A stretch of 64,000 bases of DNA from an uncultured Actinomycetes bacterium (lineage in GTDB: Bacteria; Actinomycetota; Actinomycetes; S36-B12; UBA10799): NCBI GenBank assembly GCA_946803585.1, contig CAMPEQ010000008.1, positions 304,416 to 368,415 of the forward strand, written 5' to 3'. A model generated the notes under the pieces. The model had not been told where the DNA came from. It did no database searches and was given only the letters and a program-made list of their open reading frames with translations. How positions within the stretch are numbered: position 1 is the stretch's first letter; every line of letters starts with the position of its first letter. This document shows positions 8,135 through 18,672 of this stretch, piece after piece. The translations under genes were made by a program, and so were the position numbers.

Positions 8135-9348
8135 GAGTACCCCTTTAGTATCGAGTTCCAGTACAACGTCGGCAGGCCGTACTTCTTGACTAGCCACATA
8201 TCGCGCCTGGGCTTGGTCAAGTCGATGAGCGGGATGGAGGGCGTCGGCTCCATCGTGTAGTCGAACTCCGCGAGCAGCATGCGCTTACGCGACGTCGTGA
8301 GCGGGCAGCCGGCATAGCCGGAATACCGCGCCAGAAGGGCGCGACCGCGCTGCTGGTAACCAATATTGGCTACAACGACGGGAGCCTGCTTACGAATGGC
8401 CGCGCCCGTCTTACTATTAGGCGTATTGCCGACATCGCCGAGGGCGAAGATGTCGGGATAGCGAACGTGTTGCAGCGTGTACTTATCCACGTCCACATAC
8501 CCACCCGGTGATGCTGGGTCGGCTAGCGGTGACGCCTTGAGCCAATCCGGTGCACTTTGAGGTGGGACCGTATGCAAGAGGTCGTAGGTCAGGGCTTCCT
8601 TCACATCCGCGGTATTGTCACGAATAATGACGCGTTGGTTCGCTCCGTCGAGTTCGACAGCTTCGCTGTTGAATCTAACTTCGATACCGTAATCATCGAC
8701 AACCTCGGCGAGTGCTTCTGCGAAGACAGGCACGCCGAATAGCCCCGGTGTAGTCAATATCAACACCACTCGGATATCCGATAGAACCCCTTGAGATCGC
8801 CAGTAGTCGGCTGCGAGGTAGGCGATTTTCTGCGGCGCTCCAGCGCATTTGATCGGACCGCTTGGCATCGTGAAGACGGCGGTCCCCGACCGCAGATTCC
8901 TGATGTACTCCCAGGTCTTGGGCGCAAACTCCGCCAGGTAGTTCGACGAGACATGACCGTCACCGAGTGCCTCGAAGCTACCCGGCACCTTGTCCCAGTC
9001 CAGTTGAATACCTGGGGCCACCACCAGCGTCCTGTAGCCGATCAAGCGACCATCACCTAAGCCAACTGACTTGGCTTCTGGGTCAACCGACGCTGCCGTG
9101 GTCTGGTACCAGTGAACGCCCTTAGGGATGAGGGTCGCCTGGCGGCGCGCACTACGCTCGATCGTCGAGCACCCGCCCCCGACCAGCGTCCACAGTGGTT
9201 GGTAATAGTGAGTGACTGCCGGATCAATAATCGCGATATCGCGATGCCCGGCCCGCCGTAGCCGGGCGGCAACCGATATTCCGGCGTTCCCACCGCCGAT
9301 GATGACGATGCTGTGTGAAGTGGAACGATCAGTGCTTGTTGTAGGCAT
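8131..9348 (-). CDS. sqr: Sulfide:quinone oxidoreductase-like FAD/NAD(P) oxidoreductase
   Basis: A 405-residue two-dinucleotide-binding flavoprotein. The FAD site is VIIGGGNAGISVAARL near residues 15-30, with a second FAD motif FALGDVGNTPNSKT near 301-314. Two conserved cysteines match the redox pair of type II (mitochondrial SQRDL-like) SQR: Cys168 in PIKCAGAPQK and Cys348 in YSGYAGCPLTT. These enzymes oxidise sulfide to sulfane sulfur and pass electrons to the quinone pool at the inner face of the membrane. The C-terminus is amphipathic and could bind membrane. It is coupled to the downstream radical SAM gene by a 4-base overlap. A type-II-like SQR is the best call; a persulfide-handling relative is possible. 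Confidence 0.86.
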   Translation of the reverse strand: MPTTSTDRSTSHSIVIIGGGNAGISVAARLRRAGHRDIAIIDPAVTHYYQPLWTLVGGGCSTIERSARRQATLIPKGVHWYQTTAASVDPEAKSVGLGDGRLIGYRTLVVAPGIQLDWDKVPGSFEALGDGHVSSNYLAEFAPKTWEYIRNLRSGTAVFTMPSGPIKCAGAPQKIAYLAADYWRSQGVLSDIRVVLILTTPGLFGVPVFAEALAEVVDDYGIEVRFNSEAVELDGANQRVIIRDNTADVKEALTYDLLHTVPPQSAPDWLKASPLADPASPGGYVDVDKYTLQHVRYPDIFALGDVGNTPNSKTGAAIRKQAPVVVANIGYQQRGRALLARYSGYAGCPLTTSRKRMLLAEFDYTMEPTPSIPLIDLTKPRRDMWLVKKYGLPTLYWNSILKGYS

Positions 9349-9591
9349 GTGTCAGGTCTCTCTGGCCACGCTGGTGACCGGTCGGTTGAAGGACAAGATG
9401 ATTCGGGGCGTACATGAAGCCCGGACACATCGCGTCGTTAACCGACAACAGGGAATGACCAAAAAGGGAATAGCTCAGCGTAAGTCGCTGCGGAGTTCGA
9501 GACTTGGCCGAACCTGGAGTCACTCTTAGAGATAATCACGGGAGGCCAACGGCCGACAAGGTCCGAACGTCCCGCAGAAAGGGGTCCTGAG

Positions 9592-10035
9592 TCAGCGATC
9601 CCCTGAGCGCTCCCACATTCCTGTCTTACCGCCAGCCTTAGCCAACACCCGCACATGCTCAATCGACGCGTCGGGGTCCTCTCCCTTGATCATGTCGATG
9701 ATCGTCAACCCGGCGGCACACACCGCCGTTAGCGCTTCCATCTCAACCCCAGTGCGGTCGCGCGTCTTCACTCGAACCGCAATATCAATGCGGTTGGCTC
9801 CGAGCTCCAACTCCACGTCAACACCGCCGATAGCGATTGGATGACACAGCGGAACTAGATCGGGCGTCTTCTTCACCGCCATTACCGCCGCGAGGCGAGC
9901 CGCGGCCAACACGTCGCCCTTTGGGACGCCATCCGCCGAAATCGCAGCAACCACCTCCTCTGTGGTCAATACCGCACCGGCCGCAGCCGCTGCTCGCACT
10001 GTTCGTTCCTTACCTGTTACATCCACCATGCGCAT
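9592..10035 (-). CDS. moaC: Cyclic pyranopterin monophosphate synthase MoaC
   Basis: MoaC converts the MoaA product (3',8-cyclo-GTP) into cyclic pyranopterin monophosphate, the first stable pterin intermediate of the molybdenum cofactor. All core motifs are present in 147 residues: MVDVTGK at the start, KKTPDLVPLCHP, RDRTGVEMEALTAV and DMIKG near the C-terminus. The start could be ATG 10035 or ATG 10029. Many homologues have about ten extra N-terminal residues, which are absent here. The gene diverges from the second modA across a perfect inverted repeat. moaA, moaD and moaE are not in this window. Confidence 0.94.
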   Translation of the reverse strand: MRMVDVTGKERTVRAAAAAGAVLTTEEVVAAISADGVPKGDVLAAARLAAVMAVKKTPDLVPLCHPIAIGGVDVELELGANRIDIAVRVKTRDRTGVEMEALTAVCAAGLTIIDMIKGEDPDASIEHVRVLAKAGGKTGMWERSGDR

Positions 10036-10064
10036 GGTTAGCCATCGTATTGCGCTCGTAGAGA

Positions 10065-10084
10065 GTGCACCTACCTAGGTGCAC
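10065..10084. promoter_or_regulatory. Perfect 9-bp inverted repeat, candidate operator between moaC and modA2
   Basis: The sequence GTGCACCTACCTAGGTGCAC has two identical 9-base arms (GTGCACCTA / TAGGTGCAC) around a CC spacer. It lies 30 bp upstream of the moaC start and about 22 bp upstream of the GTG start of modA2, in the divergent intergenic region. Its size, symmetry and location are those of a dimeric regulator site. I do not recognise the protein that would bind it. Confidence 0.6.
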
Positions 10085-10106
10085 AAGATGGCGGTATCGT
10101 GTTGAG

Positions 10107-10871
10107 GTGTCCCCTTCACGCTGGATCTCAGTAGTTGTCGGGGTAGCGCTGGGCGCAACCGCACTGGCCGGTTGCTCGGCAGATGACGACGGAATCGAGT
10201 CCGATCGCGTAACTGTCTTTGCCGCTTCCTCTCTCAAGGTGCCGTTTGACCGGCTTGCCACCGAGTTCGAGGCCACCCATCCGGGCACCAAGGTCACGAT
10301 TGTGGCCGCCGCGTCCTCAACGCTCGCCCACCAACTCCTCGATGGTGCCGCTGTTGATGTCTTCGCATCGGCCAGCCCGGCTGCTTTGCACGAGGTATCA
10401 GAAGTTGGCCTCTTGGCATCTACTCCGCAGCCATTCGCCAGCAATCAGGCGATCGCCGTTCGCAACTCCGATAGCCCAATCACAGACTTCACTCAGTTCA
10501 GCGACGGGGCGTACCAAATCTCACTATGCGCCAGCGCAGTTCCTTGCGGGCAAGTCGCCGACGAGCTTGCAGCCCAAGTGAACCTCGATACATCGTCTGC
10601 CACGCGGGAGAAGGACGTCCTCACTGTCGCCGAGAAGGTCTCCAGCGGCGACGCCGATGCCGGAGTCGTCTACGCCTCAAGCGTGCAGGAGTCTGACGGT
10701 CGCCTCGTTCCCCTTAACGCGACAGGCACAACCACGATCAGCTCTGAGTACGAGATCGCCATCCTCAAATCGTCCTACGAGGTACCCGCCGCCACGGATT
10801 GGGTCAATCTGGTAACCGGACCAGTTGGGCAGCGCGTCTTGCGGGAAGCTGGTTTCCAGACCCCCGGCTAG
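10107..10871 (+). CDS. ModA-like molybdate-binding lipoprotein (second copy)
   Basis: A second periplasmic-type binding protein of the ModA family, without modB or modC beside it. The frame opens at GTG 10065, but GTG 10107 gives a compact signal peptide with lipobox ALAGC and avoids translating the inverted repeat; product about 254 residues. The mature start VTVFAASSLKVPFDRLATEF, the stretch ASSTLAHQL and the DVFASASPAAL segment are ModA hallmarks. It shares the CxxxVPCG pair with the first ModA. It may feed the same ModBC permease or capture another oxyanion such as tungstate. The link with moaC supports a molybdenum-related role. Confidence 0.85.
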   Translation: MSPSRWISVVVGVALGATALAGCSADDDGIESDRVTVFAASSLKVPFDRLATEFEATHPGTKVTIVAAASSTLAHQLLDGAAVDVFASASPAALHEVSEVGLLASTPQPFASNQAIAVRNSDSPITDFTQFSDGAYQISLCASAVPCGQVADELAAQVNLDTSSATREKDVLTVAEKVSSGDADAGVVYASSVQESDGRLVPLNATGTTTISSEYEIAILKSSYEVPAATDWVNLVTGPVGQRVLREAGFQTPG

Positions 10872-10906
10872 GTGTTCCTAGGCGCCACGACATGCGCGGC
10901 GCTAGT

Positions 10907-10950
10907 AACAGCAATACCCGCCACCAGCGAAGGTGACGGGTATTGCTGTT
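10907..10950. terminator. Bidirectional terminator between modA2 and rpoC
   Basis: The arms AACAGCAATACCCG and CGGGTATTGCTGTT are fully complementary. A C/A mismatch and a further CACC/GGTG pairing extend the stem, and the loop is AGCGAA. It sits between the convergent ends of modA2 and rpoC and can serve both. A long U-tract is missing, which is common in actinobacterial terminators. Confidence 0.85.
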
Positions 10951-10962
10951 TAGTGCTCGGTA

Positions 10963-13900
10963 CTAGTTGCGGTAGTCCGAACCACCGAAGTCGTACTCCT
11001 CTAGCGGCACGGCAGGCCCGGAAGCCTCGCCGAACGTTCCGCTGTAGTCGACATCGTCGTAGGCGGTCAGCTGTGCGTACATCGCAGCCTTGGCCTCTTC
11101 GGTTGGTTCTACCTTGACGTTGCGGTAGCGACTCAGTCCCGTTCCAGCTGGGATGAGCTTTCCGATGATCACGTTCTCCTTGAGGCCGAGTAGCGGATCG
11201 GAACGACCCTCTAGCGCGGCTTGGGTGAGAACCCGAGTCGTCTCCTGGAACGATGCGGCCGACAGCCACGAGTCCGTTGCCAGCGACGCCTTGGTGATAC
11301 CCATCAACTCTGGACGACCGGAGGCTGGTGTCTTTCCACCTTGCAGCACCTCACGGTTGCGACGCTGGAAGCGAGCGGACTCGACCAGGTCACCGGTGAT
11401 GAACTCGGAATCACCGGAGTCAATGATCGTGATGCGGCGAAGCATCTGGCGAACAATGACCTCGATGTGCTTGTCGTGAATCGACACACCCTGCGAGCGG
11501 TAGACCTCTTGCACCTGGTCAACGAGGTGCAACTGCACCTGACGTGGGCCGAGGATACGCAAGACCTGCTTCGGATCTACGGCACCGTGGATCAGCTGAT
11601 CGCCAACGGCAACGCGGCCACCTTCTTCAACCATCAAACGCGAGCGTTTGCTGACCGGGTAGGCGAACTCCTCGCCGTCCTTCTCGTCAGGAACGATGAC
11701 GATCTTGCGGATCTTCTCGCTGTCATCGATCTTGACGGTTCCGGCGATCTCGGTGATCGGGGCGACACCCTTAGGAGTACGTGCCTCGAACAACTCGACG
11801 ACGCGAGGAAGACCATGCGTGATGTCTTCACCAGCCACACCACCGGTGTGGAAGGTACGCATTGTCAGCTGAGTTCCGGGCTCACCAATGGACTGCGCAG
11901 CGACGATACCGATGGCCTCACCGACATCAACGAGTTGTCCCGTTGCCAGTGAGCGGCCGTAGCAGGCAGCACAGGCGCCGACGCGGCTCTCACAGATCAG
12001 CACCGAACGTGCCTTCACTGTGGTGACACCGGCAGCGACCAACTCGTCGATAAGCGCCAGGCTCAACTCAGCGCCGCGAGCGGCGATGGTGTTGCCATCG
12101 ACGACAACGTCATCGGACAGAACACGCGAGGCCGCCGACGTATCAACATTGTCGATGACTGCGACAGTTCCGTCAGCCTTGGTGTAACCGATCTCGGTCG
12201 CCAGACCACGTTCGGTTCCACAATCCTCCTCGCGGACGATGACGTCTTGGGAGACGTCAACGAGACGACGAGTCAGGTAGCCCGAGTCAGCGGTACGAAG
12301 TGCGGTATCGGCCAGACCCTTACGAGCACCGTGAGTCGAAATGAAGTACTCGAGCACGCTCAAGCCTTCACGGAAGTTCGACTTAATCGGACGAGGGATG
12401 ATCTCGCCCTTCGGGTTCGCCACCAGACCGCGCATACCGGCGATCTGACGGATCTGGTTCATGTTTCCGCGAGCGCCCGAGTCGACCATCATGTAGACGG
12501 GGTTATCGGTTGGGAAGTTCTCGTTCATCGCGGTGGCGACATCTTCCGTTGCCGATGTCCAGATATCGATGAGCTCCTGGCGACGTTCCGACTCGGTGAT
12601 AACACCGCGGTCGTACTGCTTCTGCAGTTTGTCGTCGCGCTCCTCCGCAGCTGCCAGCAGCGCGGCCTTAGCCGGCGGCGTGACAACGTCAGAGATCGAG
12701 ATCGTGACACCACTCCGAGTTGCCCAGTGGAAGCCAAGCTCCTTGAGCGCATCCAGCGTTGCGGCAACCTGAACCTTTGGTTGGGTTTCAGCTAGCTCGT
12801 TAACGATCGCACCAAGCTGCTTCTTGCCAACCTCGTAGTTCACAAAGCCGAAGCCAGCTGGCATCGCTTCGTTGAACAACGCACGGCCCAGGGTGGTCTC
12901 CTGGATGAACGGCATTCCTGGCGTCCAGTTCTCTGGCGCCTCGAATCCACGCTCCGGTGTCGAGTCCCCACCAAGGCGAATCCTGATCTTGGCGCGAAGT
13001 GACAACTGGTGCGCGTCGAAGGCCATGATGGCTTCCGCGATCGAACCAAATACTCGGCCTTCGCCATCGGCGCCCTCATCCTGGCCAGTCAGGAAGTAGA
13101 TGCCGAGCACCATGTCCTGGGTAGGCGACGTAATCGGGCGACCGTTTGCTGGCGACAGAATGTTATTCGCCGACAGCATGAGGATGCGTGCCTCAGCCTG
13201 AGCCTCAGCCGACAGTGGCAGGTGGACTGCCATCTGGTCACCGTCGAAGTCAGCGTTGAAGGCGGTACAGACCAACGGGTGAATCTGGATGGCCTTACCT
13301 TCAATGAGCTGTGGCTCGAATGCCTGAATACCAAGGCGGTGAAGCGTGGGTGCCCGGTTCAGCATGACGGGGTGCTCAGCGATGACCTCTTCTAGGACAT
13401 CCCACACAACGGGGCGCGAACGCTCCACCATGCGCTTGGCGCTCTTGATGTTCTGCGCGTGGTTGAGATCAACCAGGCGCTTCATCACGAACGGCTTGAA
13501 GAGCTCCAACGCCATCTGCTTTGGCAGTCCACACTGGTGCAGCTTGAGCTGCGGACCAACCACGATGACCGAACGGCCGGAGTAATCCACGCGCTTGCCG
13601 AGCAGGTTCTGACGGAATCGACCCTGCTTACCCTTGAGCATGTCCGACAGGGACTTGAGCGGGCGGTTACCCGGACCAGTCACCGGACGGCCACGACGAC
13701 CATTGTCAAAGAGGGCGTCGACTGCTTCTTGCAGCATTCGCTTCTCGTTATTGACGATGATCTCGGGAGCTCCGAGGTCGATCAGTCGCTTCAACCGGTT
13801 GTTGCGGTTGATGACACGGCGGTAGAGGTCGTTCAGGTCGGAGGTGGCAAAGCGACCACCGTCGAGCTGAACCATCGGACGAAGATCCGGCGGGATAACC

Positions 13901-14853
13901 GGAACCGAGTCCAGCACCATGCCGGTCGGCGAGTTATTCGTCGCGAGGAACGCGTTGACGACTCGAAGACGCTTCACAGCGCGGGTCTTCTTCTGACCCT
14001 TGCCGTTCTGGATGATGTCCTTAAGCTTCTCCGCCTCAGCTTCGAGGTCGAAGGTCTGCAGACGCGCTTGGATAGCGGCCGCGCCCATCGAACCCTTGAA
14101 GTAGCGGCCGTAGCGATCGCGCATCTCGCGGTAGAGGATCTCGTTACCTTCGAGATCCTGGACCTTGAGCGTACGGAAGCGGTCGAACACCTCGTCGAGG
14201 GCAGCGATCTTCGCGTCTGCACGACGACGAATACCGTTCATCTCACGCTCGGCCGCATCGCGAACCTTGCGCTTGGCGTCTGCCTTGGCTCCTTCTTCTT
14301 CCAGAGCTGCGGTGTCTTCTTCAAGCTTGAGTTGACGCTTGTTGATGTCCTCATCGCGCTTGTCGGCGAGCTGCTTCTTCTCGACCTCTATCTTTGCTTC
14401 GAGGCTGGGAAGATCGCGGGTGCGGGCCTCGTCATCGACCTCAGTGATCATGTAGGCGGCGAAGTAGATGACCTTCTCGAGGTCCTTCGGTGCCAGATCG
14501 AGGAGGTAGCCGAGACGACTCGGGACACCCTTGAAGTACCAGATGTGCGTGACTGGTGCGGCCAGTTCGATGTGGCCCATCCGCTCACGACGCACCTTGG
14601 CGCGAGTTACCTCGACACCACAGCGCTCACAAATGATGCCCTTGAAGCGAACCCGCTTGTACTTACCGCAGTAGCACTCCCAGTCACGAGTCGGTCCGAA
14701 GATCTTCTCGCAGAAGAGGCCATCTTTTTCCGGCTTCAGCGTCCGGTAGTTAATGGTCTCTGGCTTCTTTACTTCACCGTGAGACCAATCACGAATGTTG
14801 TCTGCATTGGCTAGACCGATGCGCAGATCATCAAAGACATTCACGTCAAGCAT
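10963..14853 (-). CDS. rpoC: DNA-directed RNA polymerase subunit beta'
   Basis: Largest core RNA polymerase subunit, 1296 residues, the normal actinobacterial length. It starts [20 protein letters not shown]. The N-terminal zinc ribbon appears as [20 protein letters not shown]. The Mg-binding active-site motif NADFDGDQM is intact. A second zinc site is formed by DCGTERG and [13 protein letters not shown], and the trigger-loop/bridge region follows in the usual order. A Lys/Glu-rich coiled coil occupies about residues 150-230. The gene begins 2 bases after rpoB ends. No lineage-specific truncation was seen. Confidence 0.98.
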   Translation of the reverse strand: MLDVNVFDDLRIGLANADNIRDWSHGEVKKPETINYRTLKPEKDGLFCEKIFGPTRDWECYCGKYKRVRFKGIICERCGVEVTRAKVRRERMGHIELAAPVTHIWYFKGVPSRLGYLLDLAPKDLEKVIYFAAYMITEVDDEARTRDLPSLEAKIEVEKKQLADKRDEDINKRQLKLEEDTAALEEEGAKADAKRKVRDAAEREMNGIRRRADAKIAALDEVFDRFRTLKVQDLEGNEILYREMRDRYGRYFKGSMGAAAIQARLQTFDLEAEAEKLKDIIQNGKGQKKTRAVKRLRVVNAFLATNNSPTGMVLDSVPVIPPDLRPMVQLDGGRFATSDLNDLYRRVINRNNRLKRLIDLGAPEIIVNNEKRMLQEAVDALFDNGRRGRPVTGPGNRPLKSLSDMLKGKQGRFRQNLLGKRVDYSGRSVIVVGPQLKLHQCGLPKQMALELFKPFVMKRLVDLNHAQNIKSAKRMVERSRPVVWDVLEEVIAEHPVMLNRAPTLHRLGIQAFEPQLIEGKAIQIHPLVCTAFNADFDGDQMAVHLPLSAEAQAEARILMLSANNILSPANGRPITSPTQDMVLGIYFLTGQDEGADGEGRVFGSIAEAIMAFDAHQLSLRAKIRIRLGGDSTPERGFEAPENWTPGMPFIQETTLGRALFNEAMPAGFGFVNYEVGKKQLGAIVNELAETQPKVQVAATLDALKELGFHWATRSGVTISISDVVTPPAKAALLAAAEERDDKLQKQYDRGVITESERRQELIDIWTSATEDVATAMNENFPTDNPVYMMVDSGARGNMNQIRQIAGMRGLVANPKGEIIPRPIKSNFREGLSVLEYFISTHGARKGLADTALRTADSGYLTRRLVDVSQDVIVREEDCGTERGLATEIGYTKADGTVAVIDNVDTSAASRVLSDDVVVDGNTIAARGAELSLALIDELVAAGVTTVKARSVLICESRVGACAACYGRSLATGQLVDVGEAIGIVAAQSIGEPGTQLTMRTFHTGGVAGEDITHGLPRVVELFEARTPKGVAPITEIAGTVKIDDSEKIRKIVIVPDEKDGEEFAYPVSKRSRLMVEEGGRVAVGDQLIHGAVDPKQVLRILGPRQVQLHLVDQVQEVYRSQGVSIHDKHIEVIVRQMLRRITIIDSGDSEFITGDLVESARFQRRNREVLQGGKTPASGRPELMGITKASLATDSWLSAASFQETTRVLTQAALEGRSDPLLGLKENVIIGKLIPAGTGLSRYRNVKVEPTEEAKAAMYAQLTAYDDVDYSGTFGEASGPAVPLEEYDFGGSDYRN

Positions 14854-14855
14854 GT

Positions 14856-17800
14856 TTAGACCTCCTCAACGCTGCTGGGCTCACGGCGGGACAGGTCGAT
14901 ACCTAGTTCCTCAGCCGCACGGAATACGTCATCGTCGGAATCCTTCATCTCGATTGCCTGACCATCACTGGCCAAGACTTCGACATTGAGGCATAGCGAC
15001 TGCATTTCTTTGATCAACACCTTGAAGGACTCGGGGATACCGGGTTCTGGGATGTTCTCGCCCTTAACGATGGCCTCGTATACCTTCACGCGGCCGGTCA
15101 CGTCATCGGACTTGATGGTGAGAAGTTCCTGCAGTGCGTAGGCGGCACCGTATGCCTCCAACGCCCACACCTCCATCTCACCAAAGCGCTGGCCACCGAA
15201 CTGAGCCTTACCACCAAGTGGCTGCTGGGTGATCATCGAGTACGGGCCAGTGGAACGTGCGTGAATCTTGTCGTCCACCAAGTGGAGAAGCTTCAGCACG
15301 TACATGTAGCCCAACGAGATCGGCGCGGGGAACGGCTCACCGGAGCGACCATCAATGAGCTTGGCCTTTCCGTTGCCGTGCACCAGGGTGACGCCGTCGT
15401 CAGTCTTCGGAGTGGACTCCAGTAGACCGATGACTTCCTCTTCCCGAGCACCGTCGAAGACCGGAGTTGCCACCCGCGTACCGGCGGGGGCCTGACGGCC
15501 TTCCGGCTTGATGCGTTCGGCCCACTCTGGGGTTCCTTCGATGTTCCAGCCCTGGCTGGCAACCCAGCCGAGGTGAGTCTCGAGTACCTGACCGACGTTC
15601 ATACGACCAGGAACACCGAGCGGGTTAAGGATGACGTCTACCGGGGTGCCGTCTTCGAGGAATGGCATGTCCTCAACTGGTAGCACCTTGGAGATAACAC
15701 CCTTGTTGCCGTGACGACCGGCGAGCTTGTCACCGACGTTGATCTTGCGCTTGTTGGCAACGTAGACGCGCACCAGGCGGTTGACGCCAGGTGGCAGTTC
15801 GTCGCCTTCGTCGCGATCGAAGACCCGGACGCCGATAACGACGCCGCGCTCTCCGTGCGGAACCTTGAGCGAGGTGTCGCGGACTTCCCGTGACTTCTCA
15901 CCGAAGATGGCGCGCAGTAGACGCTCTTCTGGGGTTAGCTCAGTCTCACCCTTAGGCGTGACCTTGCCGACGAGGATGTCGCCAGTGACAACCTCGGCGC
16001 CGATACGGATGATGCCGCGCTCGTCGAGGTTCGCCAGAACCTCTTCGGAGACGTTCGGGATATCGCGGGTGATCTCTTCCGGGCCGAGCTTGGTGTCGCG
16101 GGCGTCAACTTCGTGCTCTTCGATGTGAATCGAGGACAGCACGTCGTCTTGGACGAGGCGCTGGCTGAGGATGATCGCGTCTTCGTAGTTGTGACCCTCC
16201 CAGCTCATGAAGGCGACGAGCAGGTTCGCCCCGAGTGCCATATCGGCCTGGTCGGTACAAGGACCGTCGGCGATGACCTGACCGGCAGCGATCTGCTGGC
16301 CCTCGTCCACGAGTGGACGCTGGTTGAAGCAGGTGCCCTGGTTGGATCGGGTGAACTTACGAACGCGGTACGTTTGCGACGTTCCGTCCTCGTTGGCCAC
16401 ATCAATTGCGTCGGCGCTGACCTCGGTCACCGTTCCAGCCTGATCGGAGACGATCACGTCACCGGAATCGACAGCCGCGCGGTACTCCATGCCAGTCCCG
16501 ACGTACGGGGCCTGGGCGCGCAGTAGCGGTACGGACTGGCGCTGCATATTCGATCCCATGAGCGCGCGGTTTGCGTCATCGTGCTCAAGGAACGGAATCA
16601 TCGCGGTCGCGACCGACACCATCTGGCGCGGCGAGACGTCCATGTAATCGATATCGGCTGGCGCGAGGTAGTCAACCTCAGCCTTGCGACGGATGAGGAC
16701 CTTCTCGTCAACGAAGCTACCGTCGGCGTTCACCGGCGAGTTTGCCTGGGCGACGATGAACTGATCTTCCTCATCGGCCGTCAAGTAGTCGACGTCGTCT
16801 GTGACACGGCCGTCGGTCACCCGGCGGTATGGCGTCTCAACGAAGCCGAACGCGTTCACCCGGGCGAACGTTGACAGCGAGCCGATGAGTCCAATGTTGG
16901 GACCTTCTGGGGTCTCAATCGGGCACATGCGTCCGTAGTGCGACGGGTGAACGTCGCGAACCTCGAAGCCAGCACGCTCACGGGAAAGCCCACCCGGGCC
17001 GAGCGCGGAAAGTCGACGCTTGTGCGTTAGCCCGGCTATCGGGTTGGTCTGATCCATGAACTGCGACAGCTGAGAAGTTCCGAAGAACTCCTTGAGGCTG
17101 GCAACGACCGGGCGAATGTTGATGAGGGTCTGAGGGGTGATCGCCTCAACATCCTGGGTGGTCATCCGCTCGCGGACAACGCGCTCCATCCGAGACAGAC
17201 CCGTACGGATTTGGTTCTGGATGAGCTCACCAACGGTTCGAAGACGACGGTTACCGAAGTGATCGATATCGTCAGTCTCGACCCGAATCTCACCACGAGG
17301 TGACTCTGCGCGAGTCTCGCCGGCATGAAGGCGAACCAGGTACTCGATCGCCGAGACAATGTCTTCGAGCTCGAGGACGTTCTCCGACAGCTCAGCGTCA
17401 CGACCAAGCTTCTTGTTGATCTTGTAGCGACCAACCTTCGCGAGGTCATAGCGCTTCGGGTTGAAGTAGTAGTTGTTCAGCAAGGTGCGAGCTGACTCGA
17501 CCGTCGGCGGTTCACCTGGTCGCAACTTGCGGTAGATATCGAGCAGGGCCTCGTCCTCGGTGGAGGTCGGGTCCTTCTCCAGTGTTGCGCGGATCGACTC
17601 GTACTGGCCGAAACGCTCGAGGATTTCCTCGGTGGTCATACCGAGTGCCTTGAGCAGAACGGTTACCGGCTGCTTGCGCTTACGGTCAACGCGGACGGCG
17701 ACCATGTCCTTCTTGTCGACCTCGAACTCCAACCAAGCACCGCGGCTTGGGATGATCTTAGCAACGAAGATGTCCTTGTCGGCGATCTTGTCCAGCGTCG

Positions 17801-18317
17801 ACTCGAAGTAGACACCAGGCGAACGCACCAACTGCGACACGACGACACGCTCGGTGCCGTTGATGATGAACGTTCCCTTGTCGGTCATGAGCGGGAAGTC
17901 GCCCATGAAGACCGTCTGGGACTTAATCTCACCGGTCTCATTGTTGATGAACTCAGCGGTCACGAACAGTGGCGCTGAATAGGTGAAGTCCTTATCGCGA
18001 CATTGCTCGACCGTGTACTTGGGCGGCTCGAAGCGATGATCGCGGAACGACAGCGACATGTTGCCGTTGAAGTCCTCGATCGGCGAGATCTCCTCGAAGA
18101 TCTCCTCTAGCCCCGAGGTCATCGGGATATCTGTGTCACCTCGCTCCAGCGAGGCTTCCAAACGTGCCTTCCAGCGATCGTTCCCCAAAAGGGTGTCGAA
18201 CGACGCCGTCTGAAGCGCGAGCAGATTAGGAACCTCTAGGGGCTCCCGGATCTTCGCGAACGAGACACGAGGTGAGATGGGCGGTGCGGGCAGTACTGGC
18301 GTACGCAGGGCGGCCAA
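14856..18317 (-). CDS. rpoB: DNA-directed RNA polymerase subunit beta
   Basis: Second-largest core subunit. The frame is open from 18404 (TTG), but TTG 18317 is preferred: GGAAGGA sits 7 bases ahead, and the 1153-residue product then starts [20 protein letters not shown] as in related proteins. The conserved [20 protein letters not shown] follows. The rifampicin pocket reads [31 protein letters not shown], with wild-type residues at the main resistance positions, so the product should be rifampicin-sensitive (inference). The C-terminus [20 protein letters not shown] is canonical. Unusually, the upstream neighbour is a DUF222-HNH gene rather than rplL. Confidence 0.97.
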   Translation of the reverse strand: MAALRTPVLPAPPISPRVSFAKIREPLEVPNLLALQTASFDTLLGNDRWKARLEASLERGDTDIPMTSGLEEIFEEISPIEDFNGNMSLSFRDHRFEPPKYTVEQCRDKDFTYSAPLFVTAEFINNETGEIKSQTVFMGDFPLMTDKGTFIINGTERVVVSQLVRSPGVYFESTLDKIADKDIFVAKIIPSRGAWLEFEVDKKDMVAVRVDRKRKQPVTVLLKALGMTTEEILERFGQYESIRATLEKDPTSTEDEALLDIYRKLRPGEPPTVESARTLLNNYYFNPKRYDLAKVGRYKINKKLGRDAELSENVLELEDIVSAIEYLVRLHAGETRAESPRGEIRVETDDIDHFGNRRLRTVGELIQNQIRTGLSRMERVVRERMTTQDVEAITPQTLINIRPVVASLKEFFGTSQLSQFMDQTNPIAGLTHKRRLSALGPGGLSRERAGFEVRDVHPSHYGRMCPIETPEGPNIGLIGSLSTFARVNAFGFVETPYRRVTDGRVTDDVDYLTADEEDQFIVAQANSPVNADGSFVDEKVLIRRKAEVDYLAPADIDYMDVSPRQMVSVATAMIPFLEHDDANRALMGSNMQRQSVPLLRAQAPYVGTGMEYRAAVDSGDVIVSDQAGTVTEVSADAIDVANEDGTSQTYRVRKFTRSNQGTCFNQRPLVDEGQQIAAGQVIADGPCTDQADMALGANLLVAFMSWEGHNYEDAIILSQRLVQDDVLSSIHIEEHEVDARDTKLGPEEITRDIPNVSEEVLANLDERGIIRIGAEVVTGDILVGKVTPKGETELTPEERLLRAIFGEKSREVRDTSLKVPHGERGVVIGVRVFDRDEGDELPPGVNRLVRVYVANKRKINVGDKLAGRHGNKGVISKVLPVEDMPFLEDGTPVDVILNPLGVPGRMNVGQVLETHLGWVASQGWNIEGTPEWAERIKPEGRQAPAGTRVATPVFDGAREEEVIGLLESTPKTDDGVTLVHGNGKAKLIDGRSGEPFPAPISLGYMYVLKLLHLVDDKIHARSTGPYSMITQQPLGGKAQFGGQRFGEMEVWALEAYGAAYALQELLTIKSDDVTGRVKVYEAIVKGENIPEPGIPESFKVLIKEMQSLCLNVEVLASDGQAIEMKDSDDDVFRAAEELGIDLSRREPSSVEEV

Positions 18318-18515
18318 CGAAAGGTCCTTCCGACTGCAGAGATTGATGGCGATGAGCAACTCTTGATCTATCGGTTTTCTTGCGCGCCGAAGAGACGTTG
18401 TCAAGCTTCAGATTTCCCCGGGTCCCACGTCGACACCTGAGCTGACTACTCGGGTGGACCTCTGGACTCACGGTTTATGACATCTGGGCAGCGAATTACG
18501 GGAGCGCAAAGAGCA

Positions 18516-18544
18516 ACGATACGTCACACCCCTAGTCCTGCCAA
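18516..18544 (-). promoter_or_regulatory. Candidate rpoBC promoter
   Basis: On the minus strand TTGGCA and TATCGT are separated by exactly 17 bases, a reasonable sigma-70-class match. They lie about 200 bases upstream of the preferred rpoB start. A separate promoter is expected because a strong hairpin follows rplL and an unrelated gene intervenes. The long 5' leader between it and TTG 18317 has no other recognisable feature. Confidence 0.45.
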
Positions 18545-18629
18545 CCCCCTACCCCGACTGACAGCCCTATTGTGACGAGGTTCACGTAACTTCGCCCCGG
18601 TGAAGGATGTAGCTCGTGGGGGTCAAGTG

Positions 18630-18672
18630 CATGGAGGGAGGTCCATGGAGGGAGGTCGCATGGAGGGAGGTC
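18630..18672. repeat. Three tandem copies of CATGGAGGGAGGTC spanning the end of the DUF222-HNH gene
   Basis: Identical 14-base units begin at 18630, 18644 and 18659; one extra G separates the second and third. The last unit covers the first two top-strand bases of the HNH gene's TCA (TGA) stop at 18671-18673, and the others lie just downstream of that gene. The rest of the region 18318-18670 holds the candidate rpoB promoter and no other clear element. I see no other copies in the window. Confidence 0.9.

Noticed and set aside
9329..9523. Small minus-strand frame upstream of the SQR gene, considered as a peptide substrate for the radical SAM enzyme
   Set aside because: It overlaps the SQR start, lacks a ribosome site and has no leader/core pattern or Cys-rich core.
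13459..14814. 451-codon plus-strand open frame antisense to rpoC
   Set aside because: It is a shadow of the rpoC codons; the composition is Leu/Val/Asp-biased with no motif and the real gene is unambiguous.
18399..18404. TTGACA at the upstream end of the open rpoB frame, considered as a -35 element
   Set aside because: No acceptable -10 sequence lies 16-18 bases downstream; a better promoter pair is at 18516-18544.
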